DNA of 64,000 bases from Xenoacremonium recifei (lineage: Eukaryota; Ascomycota; Sordariomycetes; Hypocreales; Nectriaceae). The stretch covers positions 1-64,000 of the forward strand of contig WOFQ01000089.1 in NCBI GenBank assembly GCA_012184525.1, given 5' to 3'. Shown here in pieces: positions 1-11,097 of the stretch; the stretch's first letter is position 1; the number at the start of each line of letters is the position of its first letter. The notes under the pieces were generated by a model. It ran no database searches. It had not been told where the DNA came from and was given only the letters and a program-made list of their open reading frames with translations. Both the position numbers and the translations under genes were made by a program.

Positions 1-162
1 CGCGGCATGAGCCAATCAGAAGCGGTCGATTTCCTCTTTCCTTGAAAGTGCGCGGTGGAATAGGGATGTAGGACTGAATTCGTGATTTCACTAAGTCCCA
101 TGCGACACCACACCAACCCGCCCACTATTTTACACACTGATCTCTCCGCCTCATCCAAACCA
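1..162 (-). other. Window-edge fragment, possible decayed coding remnant
   Basis: This edge piece holds no complete gene. Read on the minus strand, about bases 1-60 give FHRALS followed by a stop. They resemble the minus strand of 47640-47715, which also reads FHRALS and continues with a CGA codon where this copy has TGA. That suggests a decayed copy of the same short family, cut by the window edge. The match is short and was made by eye. Confidence 0.25.
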
Positions 163-1191
163 TTAGCTTGCAGCATCCACACCAAATGGGATTCCTAGTA
201 GTCTCTTTGCATCTTGCGGCACAAAGTCCCTTTCTCTCCAACCATAACCATGAACATGAACAATCTCTGACATGTCCACGAGAACTCCGCTCTTCCAATT
301 TCTCTCCAATCCATAGTTGGTGAAGGTGAAGCCGGCCTGCCAAAGAAAATTGCCAACTTCCTCCACAGTTTCCGTGACATTCTCACCTTCCTCAATGTAT
401 TCGTAGATGATTGCGATGTGATCTCCGTTGCCCGACATGAAGCGCTTGTCTTTTCCAATCCACACGGTCGGTGGTTGCAGTCTCGCAGGGATCCCGCATT
501 TGTTAATTTTTAACCAGCCGTAACACTTTCTCAAACGTGGCAATGCCGATATTCCCAATAAGCCTTCTGTATCTCGAGATTGCGATTTAAGACCTTCCTT
601 GGCGAAGGCTTCAAAGTTCGCCACAGCTTCCTCCTTAGTCTTAGGGTTAGGGTTGATGTAGATCTTGGCTAAAGCTGCGGCAGCCTGGCTCACTGAAGCT
701 TCTATCATTGTGAGGACAGCAGCATTCTGGCATTCCCGTTCGGGAGCAAAGTAGTGCTTGGGTTGCTCCAGATCCCAGAACTAAGAGCAGCACATAAGAA
801 AATTAGCAGCCAGGGAGAGGGACGAATACGGTAGTCTTACCATCTTCAGGACATATGGCCCATTGCTGCCGAAAAATACCTGCCAAGAATGGCCATCAAG
901 CCCACCTCCCAGATGTTTGGACCTGTTCCAGTCAATATTAGCAAGGCTGAAGCGACATCGTCGAAGCCGTGGTTTCTCGAAATCTGTCGCCGAATAGCTA
1001 GGGGGGCTATCCAAAATTCCATCGTCAAGAAAGGAATCCGATGCTGGGGTTTTTCGTCTTGGCGGTCTTCTCGAGGTTGGCCAGTTTCCTGTCTGGAGAT
1101 AGACGATGTTTCGATATCGATCCATGGCCATGAACGATGATGAGGGAGGAGAAGTGGATCGCTTCGGAATGTGAGGTTGAGCTTCGCTCAT
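163..1191 (-). CDS. Protein-kinase-like orphan protein (FTA2-like fold?), two exons
   Basis: Two exons joined by a 60-nt phase-0 intron (781-840; GTAAGA donor, TTAG acceptor) give about 322 residues. The N-terminal 90 residues are Ser/Pro/Arg-rich and look disordered. Residues about 95-103 (GGGLDGHSW) followed by YVLKM near 113-117 resemble the glycine loop and lysine strand of a protein-kinase-like fold. The junction then reads FWDLEQPKHYFAPERECQN, a pattern I associate with fungal FTA2/kinase-like proteins. I see no HRD or DFG motif, so catalysis is doubtful. The start is the first ATG of the open frame. The gene diverges from the orphan gene at 1650. The second exon contains a telomere-like TTAGGGTTAGGGTT (641-654) inside coding sequence. 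The structure is well supported; the family name is tentative. Confidence 0.7.
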
Positions 1192-1649
1192 TAGTGTCTG
1201 ACTAGTGGGCTTCGGATCGGGTTAACCGTCAGGCCAGCTGAAAAAGTTCCTATCATCCGGGGCGGTATATCATTCTTCCGTTTGACGAGTGTTATGTCTC
1301 GTGATCCTCTTTTCTTCCAAGTATCACGTGAAATTCTCTCCCCATGCTGGTGAGCGGAGACGTGTAAGGCTGCCAGACCCGACAAATGTGTTCCCCTCTT
1401 CACCTTTCTCTATGTGCTACTGAGCGGTATTTTAGCAAGCAACAGCGGCACCGTCCTTTCACTCCCTCCGCTTGACGCTGCGTTAAAATCGATGGACCTT
1501 GCAGAGATGTATTAACCATCTTCCATTCTAACTTCGTTCTTTTACAATTTCCGGCACAAAAATATATCCCGTTAGGGTTAGTCCGTATGCTTCACGCCGA
1601 GTCGCATCTCACTAGGATTGATACTTTTCTTCTAGTGGCCTGATAACAG
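1192..1649. promoter_or_regulatory. Divergent intergenic region between two orphan genes
   Basis: This 458-bp spacer lies between two head-to-head genes and should hold both promoters. An AT-rich AAAAATATATCCC stretch near 1557-1569 lies about 80 bp before the 1650 start and could serve as a TATA-like element. A TTAGGGTTAG string sits at 1572-1581. No other element can be assigned. Confidence 0.4.
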
Positions 1650-3071
1650 ATGCCTACCATTCTCGAAGTTCTAACAAGACCCAATGTCCCGGTCAACTCA
1701 GTCGCTGTTGTTGCGGGTCCCAATACGAGTACCAAGGCCACCATAATGCCAGATAGCTGGAGTCCGTGGCGTGAGTTCACTCATTCCACACTCACCCGCA
1801 TCTTCCATACCGAGCTCCGAAAGGAATATTACGGCTTGGATCAACGAAAAGTTCTGGAAAAAGAGCTAATAATTAATAATGAGAGGACACTGGAGACTCT
1901 ATTGCTAAAATTCATAAGCCCGATCATATGCTTTGCACTGGAAAACCAGAAAGGGCAGGCCTACCTTGGTGAAGGCAGTAGGTGCGGTGACGAGGCTGAC
2001 TGGTCGGTAATTTCAGACTACTGCTACGACGAGGACGGATACTTCAACCTTCTTCCAGGAGACACCAAGCTTGACGCGAAGTGGCGGCCTACGATGCTAA
2101 TGGATAATTTCTACGAGTGGCAGAAGCCAGTATCTCAGGTCGAGATGTACATGGCCAGCAACTTAACCAGATACGGATTTATATTAACTGAGACCAATCT
2201 CGTCGTCTTGAGGTTGACTCGGCAGCCTGTGGATGCTGGCCTGGCTCTCTCGCGTCCGCAACGTGAAGCTGCTACCAGCTTCATCCACCAGAGGCATAGT
2301 TCAGATGTTTCCATGGCCTCGACGGACATATCTGGTTCGGCATACAGCGACAACAACGCAGAGAATTGGTCTTATTACAACCCTGAGTATGCTGTCATTG
2401 ACTGGGCTGCCTCTGGGCAAGGAACGCTCACGATTAAACTGGCGCTTTGGTGCCTGGCTATGATGGCTATAAACGGTGACAGATACCTTGACTATGCATA
2501 TCCAGGGCTGGACACCTGGCGTTGGGATGGCGGAAATTTTGTTCATAATAGTTCCGGCGCTATCAAGTCGGCCCTATCCAAGCGCGATGTGCATCAAGAA
2601 CCAGCTGTCGGCATGGTGAACCGGGAGGCGGATTTTCCTGGAGGCAGCGAAGCGACGAGCGAATTTCAGCAGCCTGAGTATGCATTAAGTCAAGATGCTC
2701 AAGAACAAGCTCAGGCCGGCGAATCTAGTGGTTACAGCCATGGCAATTTACCTATTCACCCCCATGGAGGCTCTTCCGCCGATTACCAAGCGAGCCAATA
2801 CTCAGCCTCAGCGGCAGACCCAGGCTACAACGAAGACCATGAAGAGGATGACGATGATAAGACAGTGGTTGAACGTCAGCGTCGCAAACGAGGCAAACGT
2901 AGCCGTAGACTAGTGCAAATACGTGCCCACAAGAGGGGCGGGGGTCTTTATTATGAGAATGCCAAGGGGGAGAAGATCAACACGACGAAAGAGGAATGGA
3001 CCAAAGTCAAGGACGGTTACGAGCTCGATGGCCGCAACCATCTCTACTATACCAAGAAGTTTCCGCATTAA
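1650..3071 (+). CDS. Orphan protein with GDTK core (PD-(D/E)XK-like?), 473 aa
   Basis: An uninterrupted 473-residue reading frame. The middle part (about residues 130-195) carries GDTKLDAKW, then PVSQVEMYM, then TRYGFILTETNLVVLRLTR. That order (acidic-x-Lys core, Gln-containing helix, strand ending in VLR) resembles uncharacterised fungal proteins with a restriction-endonuclease-like core, but this is inference. The next segment (about 230-300) contains the sequence mirrored by the broken copy at 49688. The C-terminus has a Gln/Ser-rich linker, an acidic stretch (EEDDDD), a basic stretch (RRKRGKRSRR, a possible nuclear signal) and a compact tail with YYEN, EEWTKV and YYTKKFPH. Function is unknown. 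The gene appears intact, unlike most long genes around it. Confidence 0.7.
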   Translation: MPTILEVLTRPNVPVNSVAVVAGPNTSTKATIMPDSWSPWREFTHSTLTRIFHTELRKEYYGLDQRKVLEKELIINNERTLETLLLKFISPIICFALENQKGQAYLGEGSRCGDEADWSVISDYCYDEDGYFNLLPGDTKLDAKWRPTMLMDNFYEWQKPVSQVEMYMASNLTRYGFILTETNLVVLRLTRQPVDAGLALSRPQREAATSFIHQRHSSDVSMASTDISGSAYSDNNAENWSYYNPEYAVIDWAASGQGTLTIKLALWCLAMMAINGDRYLDYAYPGLDTWRWDGGNFVHNSSGAIKSALSKRDVHQEPAVGMVNREADFPGGSEATSEFQQPEYALSQDAQEQAQAGESSGYSHGNLPIHPHGGSSADYQASQYSASAADPGYNEDHEEDDDDKTVVERQRRKRGKRSRRLVQIRAHKRGGGLYYENAKGEKINTTKEEWTKVKDGYELDGRNHLYYTKKFPH

Positions 3072-3797
3072 ATTTCAATTTCTTCACTTTCGTATTGACA
3101 CCAAACTTTATAGTTTTCTTGTTTCCAGATCGTCAGGGATACTATGGTGCCCGAACCCGCTGAGCCTGTCTCAGGATGAACCGGAAAAGGACGATAGAAG
3201 TTCATGTGGGATAGAATACTAACTTAACTTGGTTTCGACGCCTATATCAAGAGACTGACATGTATACTTGAATGGGGGGATAAGTTGAGTATAAGGAACT
3301 AAGTTTGAGTTAATACGCAATAAAATCAACATCGTTGAGCTTTTGCTGATTATAATCAAGACTGCTTATTGAAGTGTTGAAGTCATGCTGGATATTTGGC
3401 TGTTGCTGAAGCTGATGTCAGATTGAACAAAACTGAGGAAAATATCTCCATTGACTCCAGTAAAGCTAGAAGAAGGCCACACTTTGGAGATGACTCAAGG
3501 GAATTCTATGTAGCTAATTGCACTTCTAGCTGCTATAAGTGCTGAATGAACGGCACGGGCTTAATTGTGCACGGGTATAACTGGAGTTTCACTAATTCGG
3601 CTTTGCCTTGCATGATTCCGGGGATGGCACGGATAACTCTGTGAGTCTCCCGCCTCGCTCGTAACCTGATGGCCTTATGCTTGCGTCTCGAATGGCCCTC
3701 GACTTCGTCTATATAACAGATTTATAACTATTAACTATAGTTATACCTGAATCCTCTAAATTGATGTTCTTAATTTATTACTATTTTTGTCTTCCTA
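3072..3797. other. AT-rich intergenic stretch, nothing recognised
   Basis: Seven hundred bases without a supported gene. It includes the likely 3' end of the 1650 gene and AT-rich sequence towards 3720-3790. I see no repeat ends or RNA gene. Confidence 0.5.
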
Positions 3798-4614
3798 TCA
3801 CTTGCTTCTTATACTTCCCTCACTATCTTCAGTAAATCTTTCACTCGCGTTGTCCATTGAATTACAGCCAACCTCAAACCAACCACTGGCTTTGCGACTA
3901 GAGAAACGGCGCTGGCATTGAACGCCCGTTCTCCACGGCACGTGGCGTTGCGCCCCTAGCCTCTGACCTATGTTCCTTCCCCTTTTCCAGTCATTAACCC
4001 ATCCATGGCCCTCTCGATAATGCTTCTGTATTCCTGTTACTGTAAAAACAGCATATGGGCACTTGTGGCAGCCCAAACCATTAGGCCTTGGTGGTGCAAT
4101 AAATTCTATTGGCTGAGATGTTGGAGCTGGATACTGGAAATCCTCGAGTTCAGTTTGGTCCCTGATAATGTTGGGGATATTCAAGACCTGGGCTATAATC
4201 TCATTACGTTGCTTCCTTGTTCGGATGGTGATATGGTTGGAGGAGGTGAGCCTTGATCTCTGCAGCAATAACAGCGATTTGGCAATCTTTATATGCAACC
4301 ATGTTCAGCTGCTCCAGGTAGATAAAAGGACTAATAGTTAAAGGCGTCTCCTCAGTTATATCCTCGGTTAGATCTCTCTTGACTATAACAGATGGACTTG
4401 GTATGTCTATCTGAGCTGTAGGCTCGTTCTGACTAATATTGAGGGCCGGGGAATCTCTATAGCTATGCCTTGGCTCGATGCTTGCTTCCAGGGTATTACC
4501 TCTAGTAAGAGGCGGCATAACTCTAGGACGTTTCCGGCATGGCTGTGCTTCTGTTGGCTTGATCAGGCCCTGGCGCTTCTGAAATGACGGTTGATTGTGG
4601 ATATTACCATCCAT
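3798..4614 (-). pseudogene. Decayed OrsD-like (DUF3505-type) zinc-finger gene
   Basis: Two overlapping minus-strand frames read as one protein with a break near 4204-4298. The upstream part (from 4614) ends in a segment reading YLEQLNMVAYKDCQIAV, like the start of the OrsD region. The downstream part carries CHKCPYAVFTVTGIQKHYRE (a C-x2-C then H zinc-finger pattern) and then VQCQRRFSSRKASGWFEVG, also typical of OrsD-like proteins. OrsD proteins have no proven reaction and are common next to fungal mobile helicase or recombinase genes. The frame shift and the missing remainder mark it as a remnant. A real intron at the break cannot be excluded. Confidence 0.55.
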
Positions 4615-5768
4615 ATCTCCAGCGATGTTAGCTCCATTTAAGACTAAGCTTGTTTCGGTGCTCTCCTTCTATGGGAAAAGATGCTAATCTCTGGATACTT
4701 TGGCATATATATGAAGCAGAGCAGGCTGCAGATGAGCCGGAAATGCGCCATCTATGCCATAAGTTATATAACGTTCCATAGGCTGATGGCCGCTCTGCCA
4801 TGCATATGCTACTTTATGCCCTGTTAACCGATAGTATCATTGAAATGATTAAAATGGATAGCGGCAGCACGGATATATTGTTCCGCAATTATAATTGAGA
4901 TTTAGCAATAGAGTTGAGATCTAAGTCCTTATGGAATCCCTGGTGCAACCTCATAGTGATATCAAAGCTCCTTCATAAAGGCAGTGGTAGTCTAGGAGTA
5001 AGACCTTAAGCCTGATCGGGATAGGGGCGTAAAGAGTAAAGAATTATCAGGTTTATAATAATAGCACTTATACAGGATAGCCATAGCCGTAGGTCGTATA
5101 TAGATGAGATATTAGAACAGTAGCCTGGAGATGGGCGGCGAGAAGAAGCGAGCGATATAGAACTTGATATTAGTTCTCAGGCGAGCTTTATGGTGCTGAG
5201 TAATAGAGCATATCTTTCTACCCCAGAGATATATCCCCCGCGACCTTAAGGAGGTATTCCGATACTCCAACGTCAATAGCTCGGAAATCCGTGCCTATTA
5301 ACTACTATCGATATTACAAAGTACCATAAGTGTCTTCAGGAAGTCGTTATAAGCGCCTAGATAAGCCTGGGTGGCCTGGAAGTCCTAAGTGCCTGTATCT
5401 CGAGAATGAGCTCGCAATAAACCACCTCCTAGCGTAATGTATACTCTCAGGAAAAGGTCTAGATATAGGTCGGATAGCTAATTGGCTGGATTTTAGATAA
5501 AAGAGTAGCCTAATGAAGTTTTGGATATCCTGTCTTGGATAGTTTTGAGATCTGTCTCTACTGGCTTGCAGTTATATATCAGGCGCATATAATTAACAGA
5601 GCAGCCTTTAATATAATGCAAGCTAAGCCGCGGAAATCTTCTATAGAGAGATATTATATCCTATCCCAGGAAAGCACTTAGCTGTCGTCGCTCTAGTGGA
5701 AGTAGAATGCAGGTCCTTATAACTGTTGGAGCAAGAGGCTGTAAGATAGGAGGCTCAAGAACTCTCCT
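4615..5768. other. Decayed coding-like sequence, stop-rich
   Basis: The plus strand shows coding-like stretches (for example near 4730-4860, reading LCHKLYNVP then ADGRSAMHMLLYALLTDSI) broken by many stops and frame changes. The sequence is AT-rich with many TA dinucleotides, as expected after RIP. The original product is not recognised. It leads into the Myb-like frame at 5769 and may once have been the 5' part of that gene. Confidence 0.4.
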
Positions 5769-6314
5769 ATGGGCGACAGTGTGCTAGGTGATGATTCTGC
5801 AGACGAGTCAGAAGAAGAGCAGCATAATCGCAAGCGTCAGAGAGTATCCCGATCTGACACTTCAAGTCGCAGTACCCCGGCGGCCACTTGGTGCTCTCGC
5901 CAAAAACGATCGGCAAGAAGCACGGCAGAGCATAGCACTGAAGACCTGGCACAGGCATGTGGAAGACCATCACCCTCTCAGGCCCCTAGTCTCCTTGCTC
6001 AGTTTCAACAATGGGCTCTCAAAGACGTTTCATTGAAGCGTGTCAATGAAGGAAACAAGACGACATTCCAACTACAGTTCGAATGGCCTCCTAACCTAGA
6101 TGATCTGCATATCAACAGATCTGCCTCTCGCCGTAAGAGGGGTAGAGGGAACCCGCAGACTTCGTTCTCGGCCACAAGATCGTCTGGTAGTAAGTGGACA
6201 GAGGAAGAAGATAATACTGTGCTCAGGATGAGAAATGTAGCAGGTAGGAACAGCAAGCTGTCACACGGATCCTCTTTCTTGACCTTAGAGGAAATAAAAG
6301 CTCTTGATTTCTAA
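5769..6314 (+). CDS. Myb/SANT-like protein, probably a 3' fragment
   Basis: A 181-residue frame. It starts with an acidic and basic patch (DESEEEQHNRKRQR), then a Ser/Arg-rich linker. About residues 80-110 read QFQQWALKDVSLKRV and TTFQLQFEWP, followed by a basic stretch and KWTEEEDNTVLRMRN near 140-155, which fits the first helix of a Myb/SANT domain. Many fungal orphan proteins share this order (FQLQF segment, basic linker, Myb-like end). The Myb domain lacks its second half, and sequence upstream is decayed, so this is probably a truncated gene. The ATG is simply the first in frame. Any DNA-binding role is inferred. Confidence 0.5.
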   Translation: MGDSVLGDDSADESEEEQHNRKRQRVSRSDTSSRSTPAATWCSRQKRSARSTAEHSTEDLAQACGRPSPSQAPSLLAQFQQWALKDVSLKRVNEGNKTTFQLQFEWPPNLDDLHINRSASRRKRGRGNPQTSFSATRSSGSKWTEEEDNTVLRMRNVAGRNSKLSHGSSFLTLEEIKALDF

Positions 6315-7426
6315 CTAAATGACTGACTAGAGGCTAGTTAAGTAGAGACAAAGTGAGTGGTCTTTGATCACCAGTATTTGATCAAATGGTTAGTTGTTTG
6401 AGGTGTGTGTTATATCAGTCAGCGATACCGGAAGACCAGTCTTCCGGTCTCACACGTGTGTGTGTGTGTGTTTCAGCTGTCTTCAGGGCCAGCCTGTCAT
6501 CAATTGATGTCATGTGATGCAGCCTCGTCAGCCTATTCCTGTGACAAGAAAAGATAGGGATTCTTGGGTTGTGATTCATAATGCCCTTCCTCATCGTTCG
6601 CAAGGCGCGATCCAAGTTCGATACTCAACGAAACTCAATAAAGGCTGCGGAGAGTGGGCAAGAGGCTGACTAGAGACCAGTGAGACCGGAAAGACAATTA
6701 GTTCCTTTCCCTTTGCAAGTTGGTCTAGATTTGACATGAAGTAAGGCGGGTGAAATCTTATAGATACTGTTTCTATGATGCCTCTCAACTTCAAATCTAT
6801 CATTGGACCACCTTATCTGTTGTCACATTTCGTTGAAATTACATCTTCCTTCATAGTATGCCCCGTTTGAAACCCAGTGGAATCAAGTGTTAATGCTGTG
6901 CTTGAAGGAGGTTTACCACATGTGCAGCACGCTTATATTGCAGAATATAATGCAGCAATCTCCAGCAAGACGCAGGAATTAATCAGCTAATAAGGATATC
7001 TTCTTTGTACAACTCAAGAAAATGGAGCAGGTTAAGGCTGGAGATTCATCAGCGTTGTGTCCTACTTTTCTATAAGGATTTAGTTCAACCTTATTTCCAA
7101 AGTTTAAGAAGAACTCCATATTTCTAACACTAAGAAAAGGGTAGATCATGTGATTCTTCCGGCTAGAAAATTCTCGAATGATCCAGAAGTTAACGGCTTG
7201 ATCCTTTCAAATATAAATTCTGACCGGCCCCTATGACCCTTCGAGATCAAAGTGAAAAGAAAATTAAAGAGAAGTCAATAATACTGACTTTTTCTTATGG
7301 CATGTTTAAGCCCAGTCAGAGCCAGATAGGAATCCGTTGATAGCCAGGCATTCTCGCAAATATAACCAGGTCATCGTTGAGAACCGGAACAACTAGTATT
7401 AATTAAAGAGGCAACTCTGCCTGCTT
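6315..7426. other. Intergenic 1.1 kb, hairpin and TG repeat, no gene
   Basis: No gene supported. It holds a perfect short hairpin at 6428-6447 and a TG microsatellite near 6455-6471, then AT-rich sequence up to the NLR1 stop. Confidence 0.5.
6428..6447. repeat. Perfect 8-bp inverted repeat (4-nt loop) beside a TG run
   Basis: Arms CCGGAAGA and TCTTCCGG flank the loop CCAG. A CACACGTGTGTGTG-type microsatellite follows at once. It could be a transcript-end hairpin or chance; there is no T-run that would suggest a terminator. Confidence 0.4.
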
Positions 7427-10400
7427 CTACTCTGAAAACTTCATTACTAACACACGACCTGAGCGACAGCCGATAGCAACTGTTGACCCTACTAAAGCAG
7501 ATTCGCCCAATCGATACTCCGGAGGTAACCAAAGCATCCCTTTTCCATCTTTCACAATCCATATGCCATCAGCACTTATGCCATAATTAGAATACTTAGC
7601 ACGCCGTGAAATATTCTCTTTCAGCTGAATATTAAAAGCAGGCTGTATATTCGGCAGATCCAAGTTCAGGTACCCGATCTCGGTAGAGAGGCGGGAGGTA
7701 GTATTTAGATCGAATGAAAGGTGATATAATGGTCTCCCGACGTTTAGTGTCTGTAGGCATGTGCCTGTGGCGGCATCCCAGACCTTGATGGTCTGATCGT
7801 GCGAGCCCGATGCGAGACGCTGGCCGTCCGTCGAGAAGACTACCGAAGTGACTGAGCGGCTATGGCCCTCGAGCGTCTGTAGGCATATGCCCGTTACCGC
7901 GTCCCAGACCTTGACGGTCTGATCGTGCGAGCCCGATGCGAGACGCTGGCCGTCCGTCGAGAAGACTACCAAAGTGACCGAATCGCTGTGGCCCTCGAGC
8001 ATCTGTAGGCATGTGCCCGTTACCGCGTCCCAGACCTTGACGGTCTGATCGCTTGAGCCCGATGCGAGATGCTGGCCGTCCGTCGAGAAGACTACTGAAT
8101 TGACCGAATCGCTATGGCCCTCGAGCGTCTGTAGGCATGTGCCCGTTGCGGCGTCCCAGACCTTGACGGTCCGATCGTGCGAGCCCGATGCGAGACGCTG
8201 GCCGTCCGTCGAGAAGACTACTGAATTGACCCAATTGCTATGGCCCTCGAGCGTCTGTAGGCAAACGTTCCATACTGCTTCCATTCTTGGTTTCAATAAC
8301 ATCCAGTCTGGCTCCTCCGTCTTGAAGAGCACCCTAGTAAGGCTCTGTTCGGGACTGAATATAAGTGCTGATGCATAGACCTGCAATGGAGCAATCTCGA
8401 TCGGCCGTTTGTGGGAAAGGATGAAACGGCGCGCGTCTTGAAGTAGTTCTGCCAATTGTTGTGATCCCGTGTTTCTCTGTAAACATGTTAGGTCGTCTCT
8501 AGTGTATGCCCATAGCAACTCACCACCAAAGCCTCGAGTTTGTGCACCGCCTGGACTCCCTCCGACATGCTGCGTAAGAGGCTGAGAGATTCCAGCCAAT
8601 ATAGGTATTTCTTTTGGATGAACTCATAGACGATGCCGCCATCTCGTAGGTCGTCCTTGTCGCTCACCCGCCCTGTAGAATTCGAGTTGGCGAGATGGTC
8701 GACCCAGTAGATGCATGAATATCTAATCGAAGATAACGGATCAGGGTCAGGCGGCGAGACCTGATCTATGGGAAATCCTGGAGCGTTTAGGCTGTAAACA
8801 TCGCGTCGAAGGGTTTCTGATAGAGCCGCTAGCGACCTCGAGAAGAGGGCGTGGTGCTGGTATGCAGTGCCAGAAGGAAAGAGAAACAGGCTTAAGACTA
8901 AGAAGTCCTTGGCAGACTGATGAATGGTATAGACGATATTGTCTCTTATTGTTAGGAAGGAGCCGCATATGTTTGTGATCTTCGAAACATGGTCAGTCGA
9001 TCTTTAAATATTGGACGGTAAACCCGAGAGCCGGCCCAGTTCCTCCAGGCGAAGTGGGCGATAAGCCACGGCAACTGTCGATAAAATATATCGACACATT
9101 TCGGGGTTCCGACGCCCCAGGTTTTGGATTTGCTGAATCATTCGATCGTATAGGGCTTCCAGGCCAGCAGGTATCGTTTCGATGACGTCTAATACTTCCC
9201 AAACCTCTGTGTCTTCTAGCTCCTGGCAGACCAAGGCCACCCAAAGAAATGTGTCATTAGCCCTAGACGCCAAGTGTTGTTCAACGGCATCCCGTATTTG
9301 GCTGTCATATTTCTTTTGCTCCACTAACGTGTCAACCTTGTGCCGGATGTATATGCGGACAGCCTTAGAGATTGAGTCCTTGTTCAACTCGAGGTGCAGC
9401 CTGACCTTCCGTTTCGCATTGTTAAGTTTCTCCTCAATGTCCGGCCAGTTCCGACTAGAGACGATCCACTTGACGAGAGAAGGCTTAGCGATGAAGTCGA
9501 GAAGTGGATGTCGATTCGTCTTGCATTCATCGAGGGCATCAATGATGAGGACTGCACCTTTCAAACATGGGTCGTCGAGCATGGCCGCAAGTATCTTGGA
9601 TAAGGCTTCCCAGGCATTCCCGTCTTCGAAAAGCTGCCTGCCTGCATGGTCATGCTTATCACGAACATGCGAGATGAGCGACGGCTGTTGGGTGACGAGA
9701 AGATAGATGAGACCGCGCAGCACGGCCGTCGCGTTGCTCAGTCGTGCCTCGGTGGCCTGGCAGAAGAAATAGGATAGGCGATTGTCGGGTTCCTTCTGCA
9801 GCTCGTCGATGATGCCGCATAGCAGCATCGTCTTGCCCTTGCCAGGGTCGCCTTTGATCCAGAGCAGCTGGCTCTGTGGGTCGCTGCGCCATCGCTGGAA
9901 GTCGTCATGGTCGAGGATCCAATAGTATGAGTCCCTGAGCAGGCCGCCCTTTATAGCTTCGATGCGCGTCTTGTCGTCGCGAGGGTCAGTCTCGCGCAGG
10001 TCTTTCAGGCATTGCTTGTCCCTGTCGTCTTGGTGTCTCTTCTCCTGCTGCCGTGTCTGGTCCTGGATGGCCGAATAGATGTGTTGGAGATTCGCTTCCA
10101 GAGCGCTAGCGGTGTTTATGAGCTTCTGAAGATATGACTTGCTCGTCTCAGTGTTATACTGGTCAGAGTCTCTTTGCACGGAATCCTCTATATCCTCAAT
10201 CTCGCTGCGCTGGCCATCCCAGTCATCCAGTCGAATCACATCTCTCAAGACAACGGCCACCCAGTTCCGGTAATAGAGGCAGACGCTCCTCATCTGATAC
10301 GATAGAAGTTTCTTGTAGAGCTGCACGATATGCTTCTCGAGCTGGACTCGCAATCCTGCGGAGGACTGCTCTGCCTTGTTCTCGTCGAGGAGCAAGGTCA

Positions 10401-11097
10401 CCAGGTTCCAGTACCAGTCCATTCTGGACACGACGTAGGCGATGCCATCACGATTATGGCATGCCTCGGCGACGGTGTTCGAGAGGATCTAGTTCATGTC
10501 AGCTGAGGATCCTCTTGGGAAGGAAAAGTTGCTCATTCGCACCTCTAATCCAAGACAGACGCCGACCCAGGCGATCGCGGCTTGCGGTGCGGCTTGCATC
10601 GCATTGCCAACCATCGCACTCACTGTTTGCACTACTTTCAAACCTCCGTCAATGCCTCGCTTGATAGATGCTTCCTTTTGTGTCTGCTCGAGTCCAGCCT
10701 GAACCAAATTTTGCATTTGGTCACGTCGTGTTTCCCGGGTCTCTCCGATCTGGTTCTCTGTCGATTCGCAAGCAGGAGGGCTCGAGTCATTTCGGTTCAG
10801 TCGGACTGATAGGATCTTCTCGTACGCCTCAACGAGTCTGGGCTCACTCGCTTTGACCTCGTCGTAGGCCTGGTTCCAAAGTCGCTCCTGTAGACTCGGT
10901 AGCGACGTGGTGTCGGTATTTGTTGAGGCAGGCAGTGAAGGCGTTGGCTGAGGTGTTGTTCGAGCCGGTTGGGATGCAGGTCGAGATGGTGTTGGCGATG
11001 GTGTTGATGGCGTAGGAGTTAGGCTGGATTCACGGTGAGTGGCCTGCAACAACCTCCCAGTCTTGACCTTCGCTCTCTCGACCCAGCGAGGCGCCAT
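7427..11097 (-). pseudogene. NLR1: NWD-NACHT-WD40 STAND protein with one in-frame stop
   Basis: Three exons: 11097-10543, 10488-8524 and 8476-7427. Introns are 10489-10542 (54 nt, GTGCGA...TAG) and 8477-8523 (47 nt, GTGAGT...CTAAC...CAG), both phase 0. The assembled frame is 1190 codons. Domain order: Pro/Thr/Ser-rich start; NWD-type N-terminal helical domain with SLQERLWNQAYDEVKASEP; NACHT NTPase with P-loop GDPGKGKT near residues 398-405 and Walker B VLIIDALDEC; winged-helix region; then four near-identical 42-residue WD40 blades and a degenerate fifth. The only defect is TAA at 9004-9006 after GLPSNI. Sequence continues in frame beyond it with ITNICGSFLTIRDN. CAA to TAA by RIP is the simplest reading. 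Proteins of this type sense non-self ligands through WD40 repeats and trigger cell death. Confidence 0.8.
7760..8263 (-). repeat. Four 126-bp near-identical WD40 blade repeats in NLR1
   Basis: Each 42-residue unit begins CLQ(T/M)LEGHS and ends (T/I)(V/I)KVWDA(A/V)TG. Units differ mainly at a few surface-type positions (NW/DS/RS after EGHS; H/S before D). High DNA identity between units is typical of fungal NLR recognition repeats that undergo concerted evolution. Confidence 0.85.

Noticed and set aside
9001..9040. Tiny 37- or 44-nt intron to remove the TAA at 9004 in NLR1
   Set aside because: The only GT...AG pairs are too short or change frame, and sequence on both sides stays in one frame, so a nonsense codon is simpler.
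10489..10545. Stop between the two N-terminal halves of NLR1 as a second mutation
   Set aside because: A 54-nt phase-0 intron with good donor, branch point and acceptor removes it cleanly.
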